Source: Streptomyces tubercidicus (GTDB lineage Bacteria; Actinomycetota; Actinomycetes; Streptomycetales; Streptomycetaceae). From it: a stretch of DNA of 64,000 nt. Below the pieces are notes generated by a model. The model saw nothing but the letters and a program-made list of their open reading frames with translations, made no database searches and was not told the DNA's origin. The stretch spans positions 682,001 to 746,000 of the forward strand of contig NZ_CP114205.1 in NCBI RefSeq assembly GCF_027497495.1, written 5' to 3'. A program made the translations under genes and the position numbers. Positions 43,702 through 52,950 of this stretch are shown here, piece by piece; within the stretch, counting starts at the first letter, position 1, and each line of letters opens with the position of its first letter.

Positions 43702-44287
43702 ACAGCCGCCGCTTCCGGTCAAGCTGGTCATCGCCGGCGGCTTCGGCGTCGGCAAGACCACGGCCGTCGGCTCGATCTCCGAGATCCGGCCGCTGACCAC
43801 GGAAGCCGCCATCACCGAGGTCGCGGCGGGCGTCGACGATCTCACCCACACCCCGGGCAAGACCACCACCACGGTCGCCATGGACTTCGGCTGCATCACC
43901 ATCGACCCGACGCTGAAGCTCTATCTGTTCGGCACGCCGGGCCAGGACCGGTTCGGGTTCATGTGGGACGACGTGGTCGAAGGCGCGCTCGGCGGCCTGG
44001 TGATCGTGGACACCCGCCGCCTGGACGACTGTTACGCCGCGGTCGACTACTTCGAGCACAAGGGCATCCCCTTCGCCGTCGCCGTCAACGCGTTCGACGG
44101 CGAAGTCCACCACCAACTCGACGAGGTCCGCTGGGCGTTGGACGTCTCCGACCATGTACCGCTGGTCGTCTTCGACGCCCGCAACACGGGCTCGGTCCGG
44201 GATGCCCTGCTGGTCGTCCTCGAAGTCGCCCTGTCGCGGGCGGAAGGCGGGGCGAAGGACGGGGCGGGAGGCGGGGCGGCGGGCTGA
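43649..44287 (+). CDS. cvnD: CvnD: small Ras-like GTPase
   Basis: 212 residues. GTPase motifs: G1 VIAGGFGVGKTT, G2 Thr in GKTTTTVAMDFG, G3 LFGTPGQDRF (switch II with Gly-Gln), and a G4-like AVNAFDG where N-x-x-D replaces N-K-x-D. It is the final output protein of the conservon and probably cycles GTP under CvnB and CvnC control at the membrane. Start chosen at 43649 after GAAGGG; it overlaps cvnC. The C-terminal 20 residues are Gly/Ala-rich. No cytochrome P450 gene follows, unlike some conservons. Confidence 0.95.
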   Translation: MVSVPSPTHGTDSVTAVEQPPLPVKLVIAGGFGVGKTTAVGSISEIRPLTTEAAITEVAAGVDDLTHTPGKTTTTVAMDFGCITIDPTLKLYLFGTPGQDRFGFMWDDVVEGALGGLVIVDTRRLDDCYAAVDYFEHKGIPFAVAVNAFDGEVHHQLDEVRWALDVSDHVPLVVFDARNTGSVRDALLVVLEVALSRAEGGAKDGAGGGAAG

Positions 44288-44489
44288 CGCCTGGCACCTC
44301 CCTCACCTGCCCACTCTCCGTTGCCTGCCCACCACCCGTAACTACCGGTAAGTGATCAGTTTCACTTGGTACGGGACCCCGCTCGCAGACTCCGTCACCT
44401 TCCCGGCTGTCATGATCCCTACCGATGCGGAATTCAGCTGATTCGGATTCCGTACGGAGCGAAATGACAGCGAAACCAGGGGTGTTGGC

Positions 44490-46337
44490 GTGAGATTAGC
44501 GTGGTCGCGGTGGGCGGTACGGCGGCGGACGGGCGGCGGTACGGGATCCGGTCCGGGAGCCGTTCCAGGCGGGCGGCCGGGGGTGGCCCACCGCTCCCGG
44601 ACGCCGAGGCGCATCGCGGTGGTCGGCACCGTCGCCGTGCTCCTCGGCCAGCTCCTCGGCGGGCTCCCCGCCGCGGCACAGCCCAGCTCCTTGCCCGGAT
44701 CGGCGTTCCCGCTCGTCCTCGATGTGGACATGACGCCGAACCCGGTGTGCAGCGGACCCGTACACGGCCGGGTAGAGGTCTATGACCCCGCCGCGGCGAA
44801 AGCCGGAGACACCGTGGAGTGGCGGGTACGCGCCGGAGCGAAGCAGCTGGCCGGCGGCCGCCTCGCCATGACCGACAGCGTCGGCACGGCGAAATTCCGT
44901 ATCCCCTTCGACCGGGTACCCGCTACCGAGACCGCCGTGCAGATCGACGCCCGTATCGCCGCGTCATCCGGGGACGAGGCACCCGGCCGCTACGGCAAGG
45001 TCTGGCGGGACACGATACGGCGGGGGTGCAACCCGGTGCGGGTGGCATCCGTCGGTGACTCCGTGGTCTGGGGCCAGGGCCTGGACCACGACCAGAAGTT
45101 CCCCTATCTCACCGGTCAGGCGCTCGGCCGGGAGACCGGCCGGGGCGTTCAGCACATGGACTACTCGATCTCCGGAGCGGTCCTCGACGCGCCCGAGCTG
45201 CCCGCGCACAACGATGACGCGGCCTGTCTGCGCAGGACCGAGAAGCAGGACCCGGACGGCGACGGGGAGATGGAGTTCGGCGAGGTCACCCAGCAAATGC
45301 CGGATGTGTTCTGCCAGTTGGAAAAGGCGGGCGCGCAGGCACGGGCGGGCGGCTACGGCCTCGATCTGGTCGTGATCAACGGCTGCATCAACGATCTCGA
45401 CCCGTTCTTCGGCATCGGTGTCGGCATCACCCCCGGCTCGGAGAGCCTGCCCGAGGCGGTGAAGCGCGAGTGCTCCGGTGTCGGCGCGGCAGCGGAGAAC
45501 CCGGCGAAGGATGTGCCCTACTTCAGCGGCGCGAAGGTCGGATACGGCGGACGCGGGATGCGCGCGGCGATCGAGAAGGCCCACTCCCTGCCGGGGCACC
45601 CGAAGGTGCTTGTCGCCGACTTCTACTACGCGCTGAGCCGCAGCAGTTCTCCGCTCCCGGTGAAGCGCTGTTCCGTCCCGGGCGTCACCGGAAAGCGGCT
45701 GGCCTCCTGCAGGGGCGCCCTCGGCAAGGTGGCCGAGCGCTATGAGCAGTACACCCAACTGGCCAACGCCGCCTACCGTCAGGCAGCCACTGCCGCCAAC
45801 CACGCATCCCCGGACGGCCCGTATGCGACGGCGGGCGACGGACTGTTCACCGTGGACAATGCCGTGCTGTCCCCGGACTCCAAGGTCTGGGCCACCCCGG
45901 TGACCGACCCGGCGTTCCCGCTGCGCACCCGGGCCTGCCCCGAGCTCAGCGCCACTCGACTGCAGTGTCTGAGCGCGGCCGTCGGCCACCCCGACATCGC
46001 GGGCGCCCGCCAGTACGCCGACTCCTTCCTCCTCAACCCGAGCCTGCGCGAGTGGTTCCGCCTCCCCCGGCAGGGCCCCCGGGCCGAGCTGAAGGCCCCG
46101 AAGCAGGCCCAGGTCGGCAGTGAGGCACCCCTGTCGGTGACGGTGGACGGAAAGGCACCCGCCGCCGGTTACCGCTACCACTGGTACTTCGGCGACGGCA
46201 CACAGCAGGAGACGGACAAGGCAGCCGTCACTCATACCTACGACCATCAGGGGCCCTGGCTGCCACGGCTCGTGATGACCGGCCGGGACGGGAAAAAGGT
46301 TCTGGTCGAGACGCCGCGGGCGCTTATCGCGGACTGA
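44490..46337 (+). CDS. Secreted SGNH/GDSL hydrolase with PKD domain
   Basis: 615 residues. A long basic N-terminus then a hydrophobic segment ending GLPAAAQPSS suggests export with cleavage after AAA. A beta-sandwich region (about residues 75-170) precedes the SGNH domain: block I VASVGDSVVWGQGL (catalytic Ser), block III VVINGCINDLD (Asn), block V His in AVGHPDIAGARQYAD. A C-terminal PKD repeat ends the protein (YRYHWYFGDGT, then VTHTYDHQGPW). Likely an extracellular esterase or lipase acting on lipid or polymer. GTG start at 44490 after AGGGG. A terminator follows at 46411-46443. Confidence 0.88.
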   Translation: MRLAWSRWAVRRRTGGGTGSGPGAVPGGRPGVAHRSRTPRRIAVVGTVAVLLGQLLGGLPAAAQPSSLPGSAFPLVLDVDMTPNPVCSGPVHGRVEVYDPAAAKAGDTVEWRVRAGAKQLAGGRLAMTDSVGTAKFRIPFDRVPATETAVQIDARIAASSGDEAPGRYGKVWRDTIRRGCNPVRVASVGDSVVWGQGLDHDQKFPYLTGQALGRETGRGVQHMDYSISGAVLDAPELPAHNDDAACLRRTEKQDPDGDGEMEFGEVTQQMPDVFCQLEKAGAQARAGGYGLDLVVINGCINDLDPFFGIGVGITPGSESLPEAVKRECSGVGAAAENPAKDVPYFSGAKVGYGGRGMRAAIEKAHSLPGHPKVLVADFYYALSRSSSPLPVKRCSVPGVTGKRLASCRGALGKVAERYEQYTQLANAAYRQAATAANHASPDGPYATAGDGLFTVDNAVLSPDSKVWATPVTDPAFPLRTRACPELSATRLQCLSAAVGHPDIAGARQYADSFLLNPSLREWFRLPRQGPRAELKAPKQAQVGSEAPLSVTVDGKAPAAGYRYHWYFGDGTQQETDKAAVTHTYDHQGPWLPRLVMTGRDGKKVLVETPRALIAD

Positions 46338-46410
46338 GCAGCACGGGGTGCACGAGGTGGTCCACGGGGTGCACCCCTGACGAGCACCACACAAGGAAAG
46401 CACCCCCAAG

Positions 46411-46443
46411 GGGGCGGCTCGCAGACGCGGGCCGCCCCTCTTT
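46411..46443 (+). terminator. Factor-independent terminator after the SGNH hydrolase gene
   Basis: GGGGCGGC (46411-46418) pairs with GCCGCCCC (46431-46438), 12-base loop, followed by TCTTT. The downstream arm is repeated three more times (next entry). Confidence 0.75.
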
Positions 46444-46499
46444 GGCTGGCCGCCCCTCTTTGCTCGCCGCCCTTCTTTGCTCGCCGCCCCTTTTTGCCC
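46431..46499. repeat. Four tandem copies of a 17-18 base terminator-arm unit
   Basis: Copies of GCCGCCCCTCTTTGCTC start at 46431, 46449, 46466 and 46483 with small changes. Each carries the GCCGCCC(C/T) arm that can pair with the single GGGGCGGC at 46411, followed by its own T-rich stretch. The array precedes the LysR gene. Confidence 0.8.
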
Positions 46500-46676
46500 G
46501 CGCCCCCTTTGCGCGCCGTCCCGGAACACACCCCCCGGCTCTGGCGCAAGCGCGCAGAGAACGATGAGGTGGGCTTCCACGCGTCGAACTGTCGGACAAG
46601 GGCCGCGCGCCCGGCACCGCCCCGCCGTGACACGGGACGGTCCGGACAGGGCAGCGCGGACGGGAGGAGTGCGGGC

Positions 46677-47636
46677 ATGGAGTTGGAGCTTCGGCACCTG
46701 AGAGTGCTGTGTGCGATCGCCGACGCCGGGAGCGTGGGCCGGGCCGCCTCGGACCTGGGGTATTCGCAACCCGCCATGAGTACCCAACTCCGGCGGATTG
46801 AGCAGCACTTCGGCCATCCGTTGTTCGAGCGGAACACCTCGGGTGTGGAACTGACCCGGTACGGCACGGAGGTCCTGGCCCAGGCCCGCGACGTACTGGC
46901 CCGCGCCGCCGCGATCGGGCGCCGGCCGGCCGCAGACGGTACGAGAACCCGCCGTCCCCTGCGCCTGGCCGCGACCAACTCGCCGGTCCTGGCCGGCATG
47001 CTCATCCGGCTCCGCAGCCGACTGCCCGAACTCGCACTCACGGTGAGCAGCGTGTATCCGTCCTCGGAGATCGTCGAACTCCTGGAGCACGGCGAGGTGG
47101 ACGCCGCGATCGCCGCGGACTACCCCGGGCGGGAACTGCGGCACTCGGCCGCCGTGACCCACCGCGGGATCGTCACCGAGCCGTGCTTCGTCGCCCTGCC
47201 CGCCGGGCACCGACTCCGGCACTGCCCTGAGGTGACGCTCGCCGACCTGGCCGACGACGCGTGGTTTCTGACCCCGGACGACGGGGCCGGCTGGCCGGGG
47301 GTGTTCTACGCGGCCTGCCGGGCGGCCGGATTCACCCCGGCGGCGGTCCATGAATTCCTGGGCGACCAGCAGCAGTTACAGAACATGATCGCCGAAGGCA
47401 TCGGGGTCTCCGTCGTGCAGGCGACCCTCCGGCCGATCCCCGACGTCCTCGTCAAACCCCTGGCCGGCACCCCTCTGTGGTGCCGCTATGTGCTGGCCTG
47501 GCGACGCGAAGGCGTGGCCGACGAGGTGGCGGAAACCCTCTTCAGCTGCGCCGCCGCGGCCTACCGGGCTCTCATCGCCCAGTCACCACACTTCCGGACC
47601 TGGGCCTCCCGAACCTGGAGCGTGACGAGACCGTAG
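46677..47636 (+). CDS. LysR-family transcriptional regulator
   Basis: 319 residues. The HTH is ELRHLRVLCAIADAGSVGRAASDLGYSQPAMSTQLRRIEQHFG, classical LysR residues 3-45, followed by ERNTSGVELTRYG. The substrate-binding co-inducer domain spans residues about 95-300 (PLRLAATNSPVLAGMLIRLRSRLPEL; GIGVSVVQATLRPIP). ATG at 46677 follows GGGAGGAG. It lies between two secreted-enzyme genes on the same strand. It may control the collagenase 218 bases downstream, but LysR targets are often distant. Confidence 0.93.
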   Translation: MELELRHLRVLCAIADAGSVGRAASDLGYSQPAMSTQLRRIEQHFGHPLFERNTSGVELTRYGTEVLAQARDVLARAAAIGRRPAADGTRTRRPLRLAATNSPVLAGMLIRLRSRLPELALTVSSVYPSSEIVELLEHGEVDAAIAADYPGRELRHSAAVTHRGIVTEPCFVALPAGHRLRHCPEVTLADLADDAWFLTPDDGAGWPGVFYAACRAAGFTPAAVHEFLGDQQQLQNMIAEGIGVSVVQATLRPIPDVLVKPLAGTPLWCRYVLAWRREGVADEVAETLFSCAAAAYRALIAQSPHFRTWASRTWSVTRP

Positions 47637-47854
47637 GTCCGTTCCCGGCACCCGGTACCGTCTTCGCCCAACTGGCTTAAGCAGACGACCACTTGGCCGC
47701 GACATCGCCCGTCAAGCCCTCCCTCCCCGGATGTTATGACGAACCCACCCCAGGTGCTATGTCACACCTTATTGTCGCGGCCCGTGTGCGCTGAGAAGGT
47801 GCCACTCACGCCTCAGCTCGATCCCGAGGCGCATCTGTCCACCAAGGAGCATGG

Positions 47855-49879
47855 ATGCGCTACCCCCACCGCTTCCCCCTGCCCAGATGCCTGGCCGGCG
47901 GACTGGCCGTCTGCCTCGCCACGGCCGGTCTGCTGGTCTCACCAGCACTGGCGGCGCCCCACTCACCGGACGCCGACCGGGCCGTCACCACCTCCCGGAC
48001 CACCGCCGCCTCCCGGACCGTCCCCGGCCCCGTACCACCACCGACCGGCTCGACAGTCGCCGCGCCGACCGGCTCGAAAATCGCCGCGAACGAAAGGCCC
48101 GCACTGCAGGGCCGACCGCGCGGCGTCGCCCAACTCCCCCCGCTCAGCGCGAAGAATCCCCCCACTTCTTCGACTGCGCCGACGCACCAGAACGGCGCGG
48201 AGCACGGTGCCGCGGCCGCCTGCAGCCCCTCCGACTTCGGCAGCCGGACCGGCCCCGAACTGGTCACCTTCGTCAAGGGCTCGACCACGGACTGCGTCAA
48301 CACTCTCTTCAGCGTCACCGGCAAGGACGCGCACGACATCTTCCGCGAGGAGCAGATGGTCACCGTGGCCAACGCCTTCCAGGGCGGGGCCACCACGTAC
48401 CCCGGCAACAACTCGGAACAGGTGTGGCAGCTGGTGCTGTTCCTGCGCGCCGGCTACTACGTGCAGTACAACCACCCGGACGACGTCGGCAGCTACGGCC
48501 CGAACCTGGCAGCGGCCACCCGAGGCGGCCTGGACGCCTTCTTCGCCAACTCGCATTCCAGGGAGGTCACTTCGGACAACGGCGGCATCCTGGGCGAGGT
48601 CCTCATCCTCTCGGACAGCGCCAACGACCAAGGCCACTACCTGAACACCTACAAGCAGGTGCTGAGCGCGTACAACAGCTCCTACGACGACATCCCGAGC
48701 ATGCTGGCAGCCGTCAACAACGTCTACACCCCGCTCTGGCGCGGCAACTGGAACCCGGAATACGTCAAGGCGGTCACGGCCGATCCGAGCATCATCGACA
48801 CCCTCAACACCTTCGCGCTCAACCACCTGGACATGCTGGGCACCGACAAGTCCTACCTCGACTCCAACGCCGGGATGAACGTCGCCCGGTACGTCGAGCA
48901 TGCGGCCCTCCAGGAGAAGGTCCGGCCACTGATGAAGGGCCTGCTGGACGCCTCGAAGATCTCCGGTCCGACCGCGCCCCTGTGGGTCACCGTCGCGTCC
49001 CAGGCCGCCGCCTATGACCAGGCCAACTGCTCATACTTCGGCGTCTGCGACCTGCGCGACCAGCTGACCAAGGCCGCCCTGCCGGTCACCCACACCTGCG
49101 ATGCGACCCACACCGTCAAGGCACAGTCGCTGACGCCCGCGGAACTCGACACCACCTGCGCCAGCGTTCTGGCCCAAGGCCCCTACGTCCAGAACCTGGT
49201 CAAGAACAACGGCCCGATCCCCAACCAGTACGAATCGACGATCGAGCTCGTCGTGTTCGGCAGCCGCGCCGACTACCAGACCTACGCCGGGGCCATCTTC
49301 GGCGTCGACACCAACAACGGCGGCATCACCCTGATCGGGGACCCCACCAAACCCGACAACAAGCCGATGTCCATCATGTACCAGCGGAGCGACGACAACG
49401 GCTTCCCGGCCCGGATCTGGAACCTCAACCACGAGTACACGCACTACGTCGACGCCCGTGACGACATGAAGGGCGACTTCAGCCAGCAGACATCGGTCCC
49501 GGACATCTGGTGGATCGAGGGCCTCGGCGAGTACGTCTCCTACAGCTACCGCAAGATCACCAACGACGAGGCGGTCACCGAGGCCGGCAAGCACACCTAC
49601 AAGCTGAGCACGCTGTTCCAGAGCACCTACAACAACAGCGACGTGACCCGCACCTACCCCTGGGGCTACCTCGCCGTCCGCTACATGTTCGAGAAACACC
49701 CCCAGGACATCGCCACCATGCTCGAACACTTCCGAACCGGCGACTACCCCGGCGGCTACGCCGTCTACAACACCATCGGCACCCGCTACGACGCCGACTT
49801 CGACACCTGGCTCACCACCTGCGCCACCAACAACTGCACGACCAAGCCTGCCCGTTCACCACAACACCCTCGGACCTGA
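47855..49879 (+). CDS. Secreted M9-family collagenase, no C-terminal accessory domains
   Basis: 674 residues. Sec signal peptide (CLAGGLAVCLATAGLLVS, then PALAAP), a Thr/Pro-rich linker, the M9N activator domain from about residue 120 (SDFGSRTGPELVTFVKG, GLDAFFANSHSREV), and the peptidase domain with zinc motif HEYTHYVD and the downstream Glu in WWIEGLGEYVSY. The family cleaves collagen-like triple helices outside the cell. The protein stops about 15 residues after the catalytic domain, so PKD and collagen-binding repeats seen in many Streptomyces and Clostridium enzymes are missing. AAGGAG precedes ATG 47855. Confidence 0.93.
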   Translation: MRYPHRFPLPRCLAGGLAVCLATAGLLVSPALAAPHSPDADRAVTTSRTTAASRTVPGPVPPPTGSTVAAPTGSKIAANERPALQGRPRGVAQLPPLSAKNPPTSSTAPTHQNGAEHGAAAACSPSDFGSRTGPELVTFVKGSTTDCVNTLFSVTGKDAHDIFREEQMVTVANAFQGGATTYPGNNSEQVWQLVLFLRAGYYVQYNHPDDVGSYGPNLAAATRGGLDAFFANSHSREVTSDNGGILGEVLILSDSANDQGHYLNTYKQVLSAYNSSYDDIPSMLAAVNNVYTPLWRGNWNPEYVKAVTADPSIIDTLNTFALNHLDMLGTDKSYLDSNAGMNVARYVEHAALQEKVRPLMKGLLDASKISGPTAPLWVTVASQAAAYDQANCSYFGVCDLRDQLTKAALPVTHTCDATHTVKAQSLTPAELDTTCASVLAQGPYVQNLVKNNGPIPNQYESTIELVVFGSRADYQTYAGAIFGVDTNNGGITLIGDPTKPDNKPMSIMYQRSDDNGFPARIWNLNHEYTHYVDARDDMKGDFSQQTSVPDIWWIEGLGEYVSYSYRKITNDEAVTEAGKHTYKLSTLFQSTYNNSDVTRTYPWGYLAVRYMFEKHPQDIATMLEHFRTGDYPGGYAVYNTIGTRYDADFDTWLTTCATNNCTTKPARSPQHPRT

Positions 49880-49973
49880 CCGTCCCACCTGAACACAGCC
49901 GGCCTCGGCCCCGGTGCTCTTGGCGCCGGGGCCGAGGCGGCATCAGGCATGAGCGCCCTCAACCCCGTCCGTG

Positions 49974-52517
49974 TCAACTACCGCCGGAGAGGAGCGAAGC
50001 GGCTTGCTCAGATACCTCGTCCGCCTCCTGAGCCCGCCCAAGATGGCGGAGGTAACGGGCAGCGGTGTTCAGCGTCGCGGCCGCCTCCTCCCTGTCGCCC
50101 AATTCGCGCAGCAGGGCAGCACTTCGCATAAAGGCATCCACGGCCTCGTTTTCGCGCTCGCTCTCCTCGCTCTCCTCGCTCCCGCTGCCCTCGTCGGCCT
50201 CGTCGGCCTCGTCGCGGGCGTCTGCCAGAGCGAGACCAAGACCCGTCAGCGCCTCGCTCTGTGTGCGCTTGTCGCCACGTTCCTCACCTACCGTCAGACC
50301 CTCGCGGTGCGCCCGGATCGCTTCAACGGGCCGCCCCATGCTCCGGAGGGTCACGCCGAGAGAGTGCAAAGCCACAGCGCGGGCGGGCGGGTCACCCACT
50401 TCATGCCACAATTCGGCCGCGCCGGCGAACGCATCCACCATCTCCTCGCCCCGATTCAGCCGACCGAATGCGACTGCTAGTCGGTACTGGGCCGCGGCTG
50501 CTTCACGGCGGTCACCCAGCTCCTGCAGCAGGGAAAAACCCTCGCGACAGCACGAAAGCGATTCTTCGAGTTGCCCGATCCTGACGTACATATCACCCAG
50601 GGCGCAGAGTACTTTTGCCGTTCGTCGATGCTCACCGAGTTCCCGCCAAAGCTCCAAGCTCAGCTTCTCGGCTTCCACTGCTTCCCTCAGCCGGTCGGCG
50701 CTCGCCAGTGTCCCTGCGAAATAGTGCAGCGCGGCGGCTTCCGCATCCTGTTCCAAGCCCTGACGGGTCAACAGGGCTCTGCGATGAGCCTCGATGGCAT
50801 CATCGTGTCGCCCCAGCGAGCTCAGCGCCGAGGCAAGTTGCTGCTCCGCCATGGACGCGCCCCGCCAGTCCTGTCGCTCATGGCAGATCACCCGCGTCCG
50901 AGTCGCAGCCGCAAGGGTCTCCTCATACCGTCCGGCGTTGAGGAGCGCGTGTCCCAGCGTGTGCTGTGCCCAGAATTCACTGAGTGAGTCGAGTCCCGTG
51001 CCCCCAAGAGCCGACTTCGCGAACTCGACCCAATCGCCATACAGGCGCCGGTGCTCAAGATAGTCCTCCAGCGCCACCAACAAGGCAAAGCTCAGCTGAG
51101 CTTGGGGAAGCGTGGGGGCGACGGGAGCAAGAGCCAAGAGGTTCGGGTACTCTGTATCGAGCCATTTCAATGCCTGTTTGAGCGTTTCGAAACGGGTGGC
51201 GGGAGCACGCTCCGACCGCAAGTGCGTGGTGGCGTCGTACGCCACACCGATCAAGTGGGTCAGCAGCGCCGTCATTCCCTCCATCCCGGAGTCATCCGGC
51301 TCCGCCAGCTCATGAGCGAAGAGGCGAACGAGGTCGTGGAGGCGCCATCGGCCGTACTCGGATCCCGTCTCGATCAGATGCGAACGGGCCAAGTCCTCCA
51401 GTATCCGCTCGACCCCGTCGTACGACCGGCCATCACTGTGTGCAGAGTCGTCGGAGTCGCCTTCCTGGTGAGCGCTGAGCAGAATGGCGGCACTTTCCGT
51501 GCAGATATCAGGGCCGGGATGCCGGGCCAGCAGCCGTAGTGCTCGGGCGTGTTCTTGGGACAGCTGCTGGTAGGAAAGCTCGAATGCCGCGCGTACGTGC
51601 ATATCGCCATGCTTGAGCCTGTCGAGCCGCCGCTGTGTATCAGCGAGGCTGTGCGCGATGGACGCCAACGGCCGTTGGGGGAACTCCGCCAAAAGAGCCG
51701 ACACAATCCGTAGGGCCAGGGGTAAGTGCCCGCAAAATCGTGCAATGTTCGTCGCTTCTCGGAGTTCTTCATCGACCCGTGTGTCACCAGGCCGGGCATG
51801 GCGAACGGCGTCTCGCAGGAGGCCGACGGAGTCCCGGCCGTCCAAGGCGCGCAGCTCGATCAGCCGGGCGTTGACGAGGTCGGCGAGGGTGCGACGGGAG
51901 GTGACCAGCGTCGCGACGTCCGGGTCGGACGGCAGCAGGGGACGGACCTGCTCGCTGGTTCCGGCGTTGTCCAGGACGACCAGGACACGTCCCCGGTGCT
52001 CCGCGTGCGAGGTCAGCACTGATCGATAGAGCTGAGACCGTTCTTCCAGCCCGCTAGGCGTCTGGTCATCGGACACGCCCAGCGCGCGCAGCAGCAACTC
52101 CAGCGCGCGGTCGGGCGCGAGGCGGTGCCGACGGTCGTCACCGTGGAGATCGACGAACAGCACCCCACCCGGAAACCAACCATGGCTGCGAAACGCCCGC
52201 TGCGCGGCCTGAACCACCAGCTCCGTCTTCCCCACCCCACCGAGACCGGCAACCACGGCGACGGGTACGACCCTTGTGGCCACCCCTTGCGGGTGCAGCA
52301 CTTCATCCAGTCCGGCGAGAGCGGCCTCACGACCGGTGAATGTCGGCGACGGTGCGGGCAACCCACAGAGCGCCGGAATCGCCGGCCGCGACTGCTGCAG
52401 CGTCACATGCCGGGCCTGCACCACCGTATCGAGGAACACCCCACCGCTGATCACATTTCGCATCTCCGAGCCGGATACGCCCCCGTCCCCCGTACCGAAA
52501 GCGTCTGCGCCGGTCAT
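49974..52517 (-). CDS. STAND NTPase: NB-ARC domain with C-terminal TPR array
   Basis: 847 residues. After a short N-terminal strand segment (MRNVISGGVFLDTVVQARHV) comes TFTGREAALAGLDEV, Walker A VVAGLGGVGKTELVVQAA (about residues 88-105), Walker B RVLVVLDNA and a winged-helix ALRLLARHPG. Residues about 480-845 are TPR repeats with an acidic Glu/Ser/Asp insert. Such proteins sense a ligand or invader through the TPR region and oligomerise on ATP. No effector domain is fused. Base composition is clearly less GC-rich than the neighbours, suggesting transfer. GGGGGAG precedes ATG 52517. Confidence 0.9.
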   Translation of the reverse strand: MTGADAFGTGDGGVSGSEMRNVISGGVFLDTVVQARHVTLQQSRPAIPALCGLPAPSPTFTGREAALAGLDEVLHPQGVATRVVPVAVVAGLGGVGKTELVVQAAQRAFRSHGWFPGGVLFVDLHGDDRRHRLAPDRALELLLRALGVSDDQTPSGLEERSQLYRSVLTSHAEHRGRVLVVLDNAGTSEQVRPLLPSDPDVATLVTSRRTLADLVNARLIELRALDGRDSVGLLRDAVRHARPGDTRVDEELREATNIARFCGHLPLALRIVSALLAEFPQRPLASIAHSLADTQRRLDRLKHGDMHVRAAFELSYQQLSQEHARALRLLARHPGPDICTESAAILLSAHQEGDSDDSAHSDGRSYDGVERILEDLARSHLIETGSEYGRWRLHDLVRLFAHELAEPDDSGMEGMTALLTHLIGVAYDATTHLRSERAPATRFETLKQALKWLDTEYPNLLALAPVAPTLPQAQLSFALLVALEDYLEHRRLYGDWVEFAKSALGGTGLDSLSEFWAQHTLGHALLNAGRYEETLAAATRTRVICHERQDWRGASMAEQQLASALSSLGRHDDAIEAHRRALLTRQGLEQDAEAAALHYFAGTLASADRLREAVEAEKLSLELWRELGEHRRTAKVLCALGDMYVRIGQLEESLSCCREGFSLLQELGDRREAAAAQYRLAVAFGRLNRGEEMVDAFAGAAELWHEVGDPPARAVALHSLGVTLRSMGRPVEAIRAHREGLTVGEERGDKRTQSEALTGLGLALADARDEADEADEGSGSEESEESERENEAVDAFMRSAALLRELGDREEAAATLNTAARYLRHLGRAQEADEVSEQAASLLSGGS

Positions 52518-52611
52518 CTCTCTCCCCCCACGCCCTCGTCAACTCAGGAAGCCAACCACCCCTGACGGGGCGCCGTGGCACATTCGCGCCCGATCCGCGA
52601 TCGTATGCTCC

Positions 52612-52908
52612 ATGAACTCCGATGAAACCGAGATGCGTGAAGCGGTCCGCGAGTTGGCTGAGGCATTAGAGACAATGCTCAACCTGATCAAAGCTGACGC
52701 GCTTCCCACGACTCCCGAGGCTCACAGGCTCATGCAGAAGGCCATGGCCTGCCTCGACGAGTCGACGGAGCGGATCGCCGACCCGGACCGGCCCGCTGAG
52801 ATCCACCAGGCGGCCGCCGCGCTCAACAGGCTGGTCACCTCGGCCCGGGAGCAGATCCTCGACGACGCCGTCGCCGCCTCACCCGTACCCGACCATCCCG
52901 ACATGTGA
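52612..52908 (+). CDS. Small acidic helical protein, unknown function
   Basis: 98 residues, almost all helical: ETEMREAVRELAEALETMLNLIKADALP, AHRLMQKAMACLDESTERIADPD and EIHQAAAALNRLVTSAREQILDDAV. No domain is recognised. It is divergent from the STAND NTPase gene with only 94 bases between the starts, which suggests a shared promoter region and perhaps a functional pair. ATG at 52612 is the first plausible start; upstream frames overlap the NTPase gene. Confidence 0.65.
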   Translation: MNSDETEMREAVRELAEALETMLNLIKADALPTTPEAHRLMQKAMACLDESTERIADPDRPAEIHQAAAALNRLVTSAREQILDDAVAASPVPDHPDM

Positions 52909-52950
52909 CCACTCCGCGCCGCACCTTGCCGTCAATGCGCGGGCGGCCGT

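Noticed and set aside
44085..44355. Short frames overlapping the cvnD 3' end on both strands
   Set aside because: Explained as shadows of cvnD; no ribosome site.
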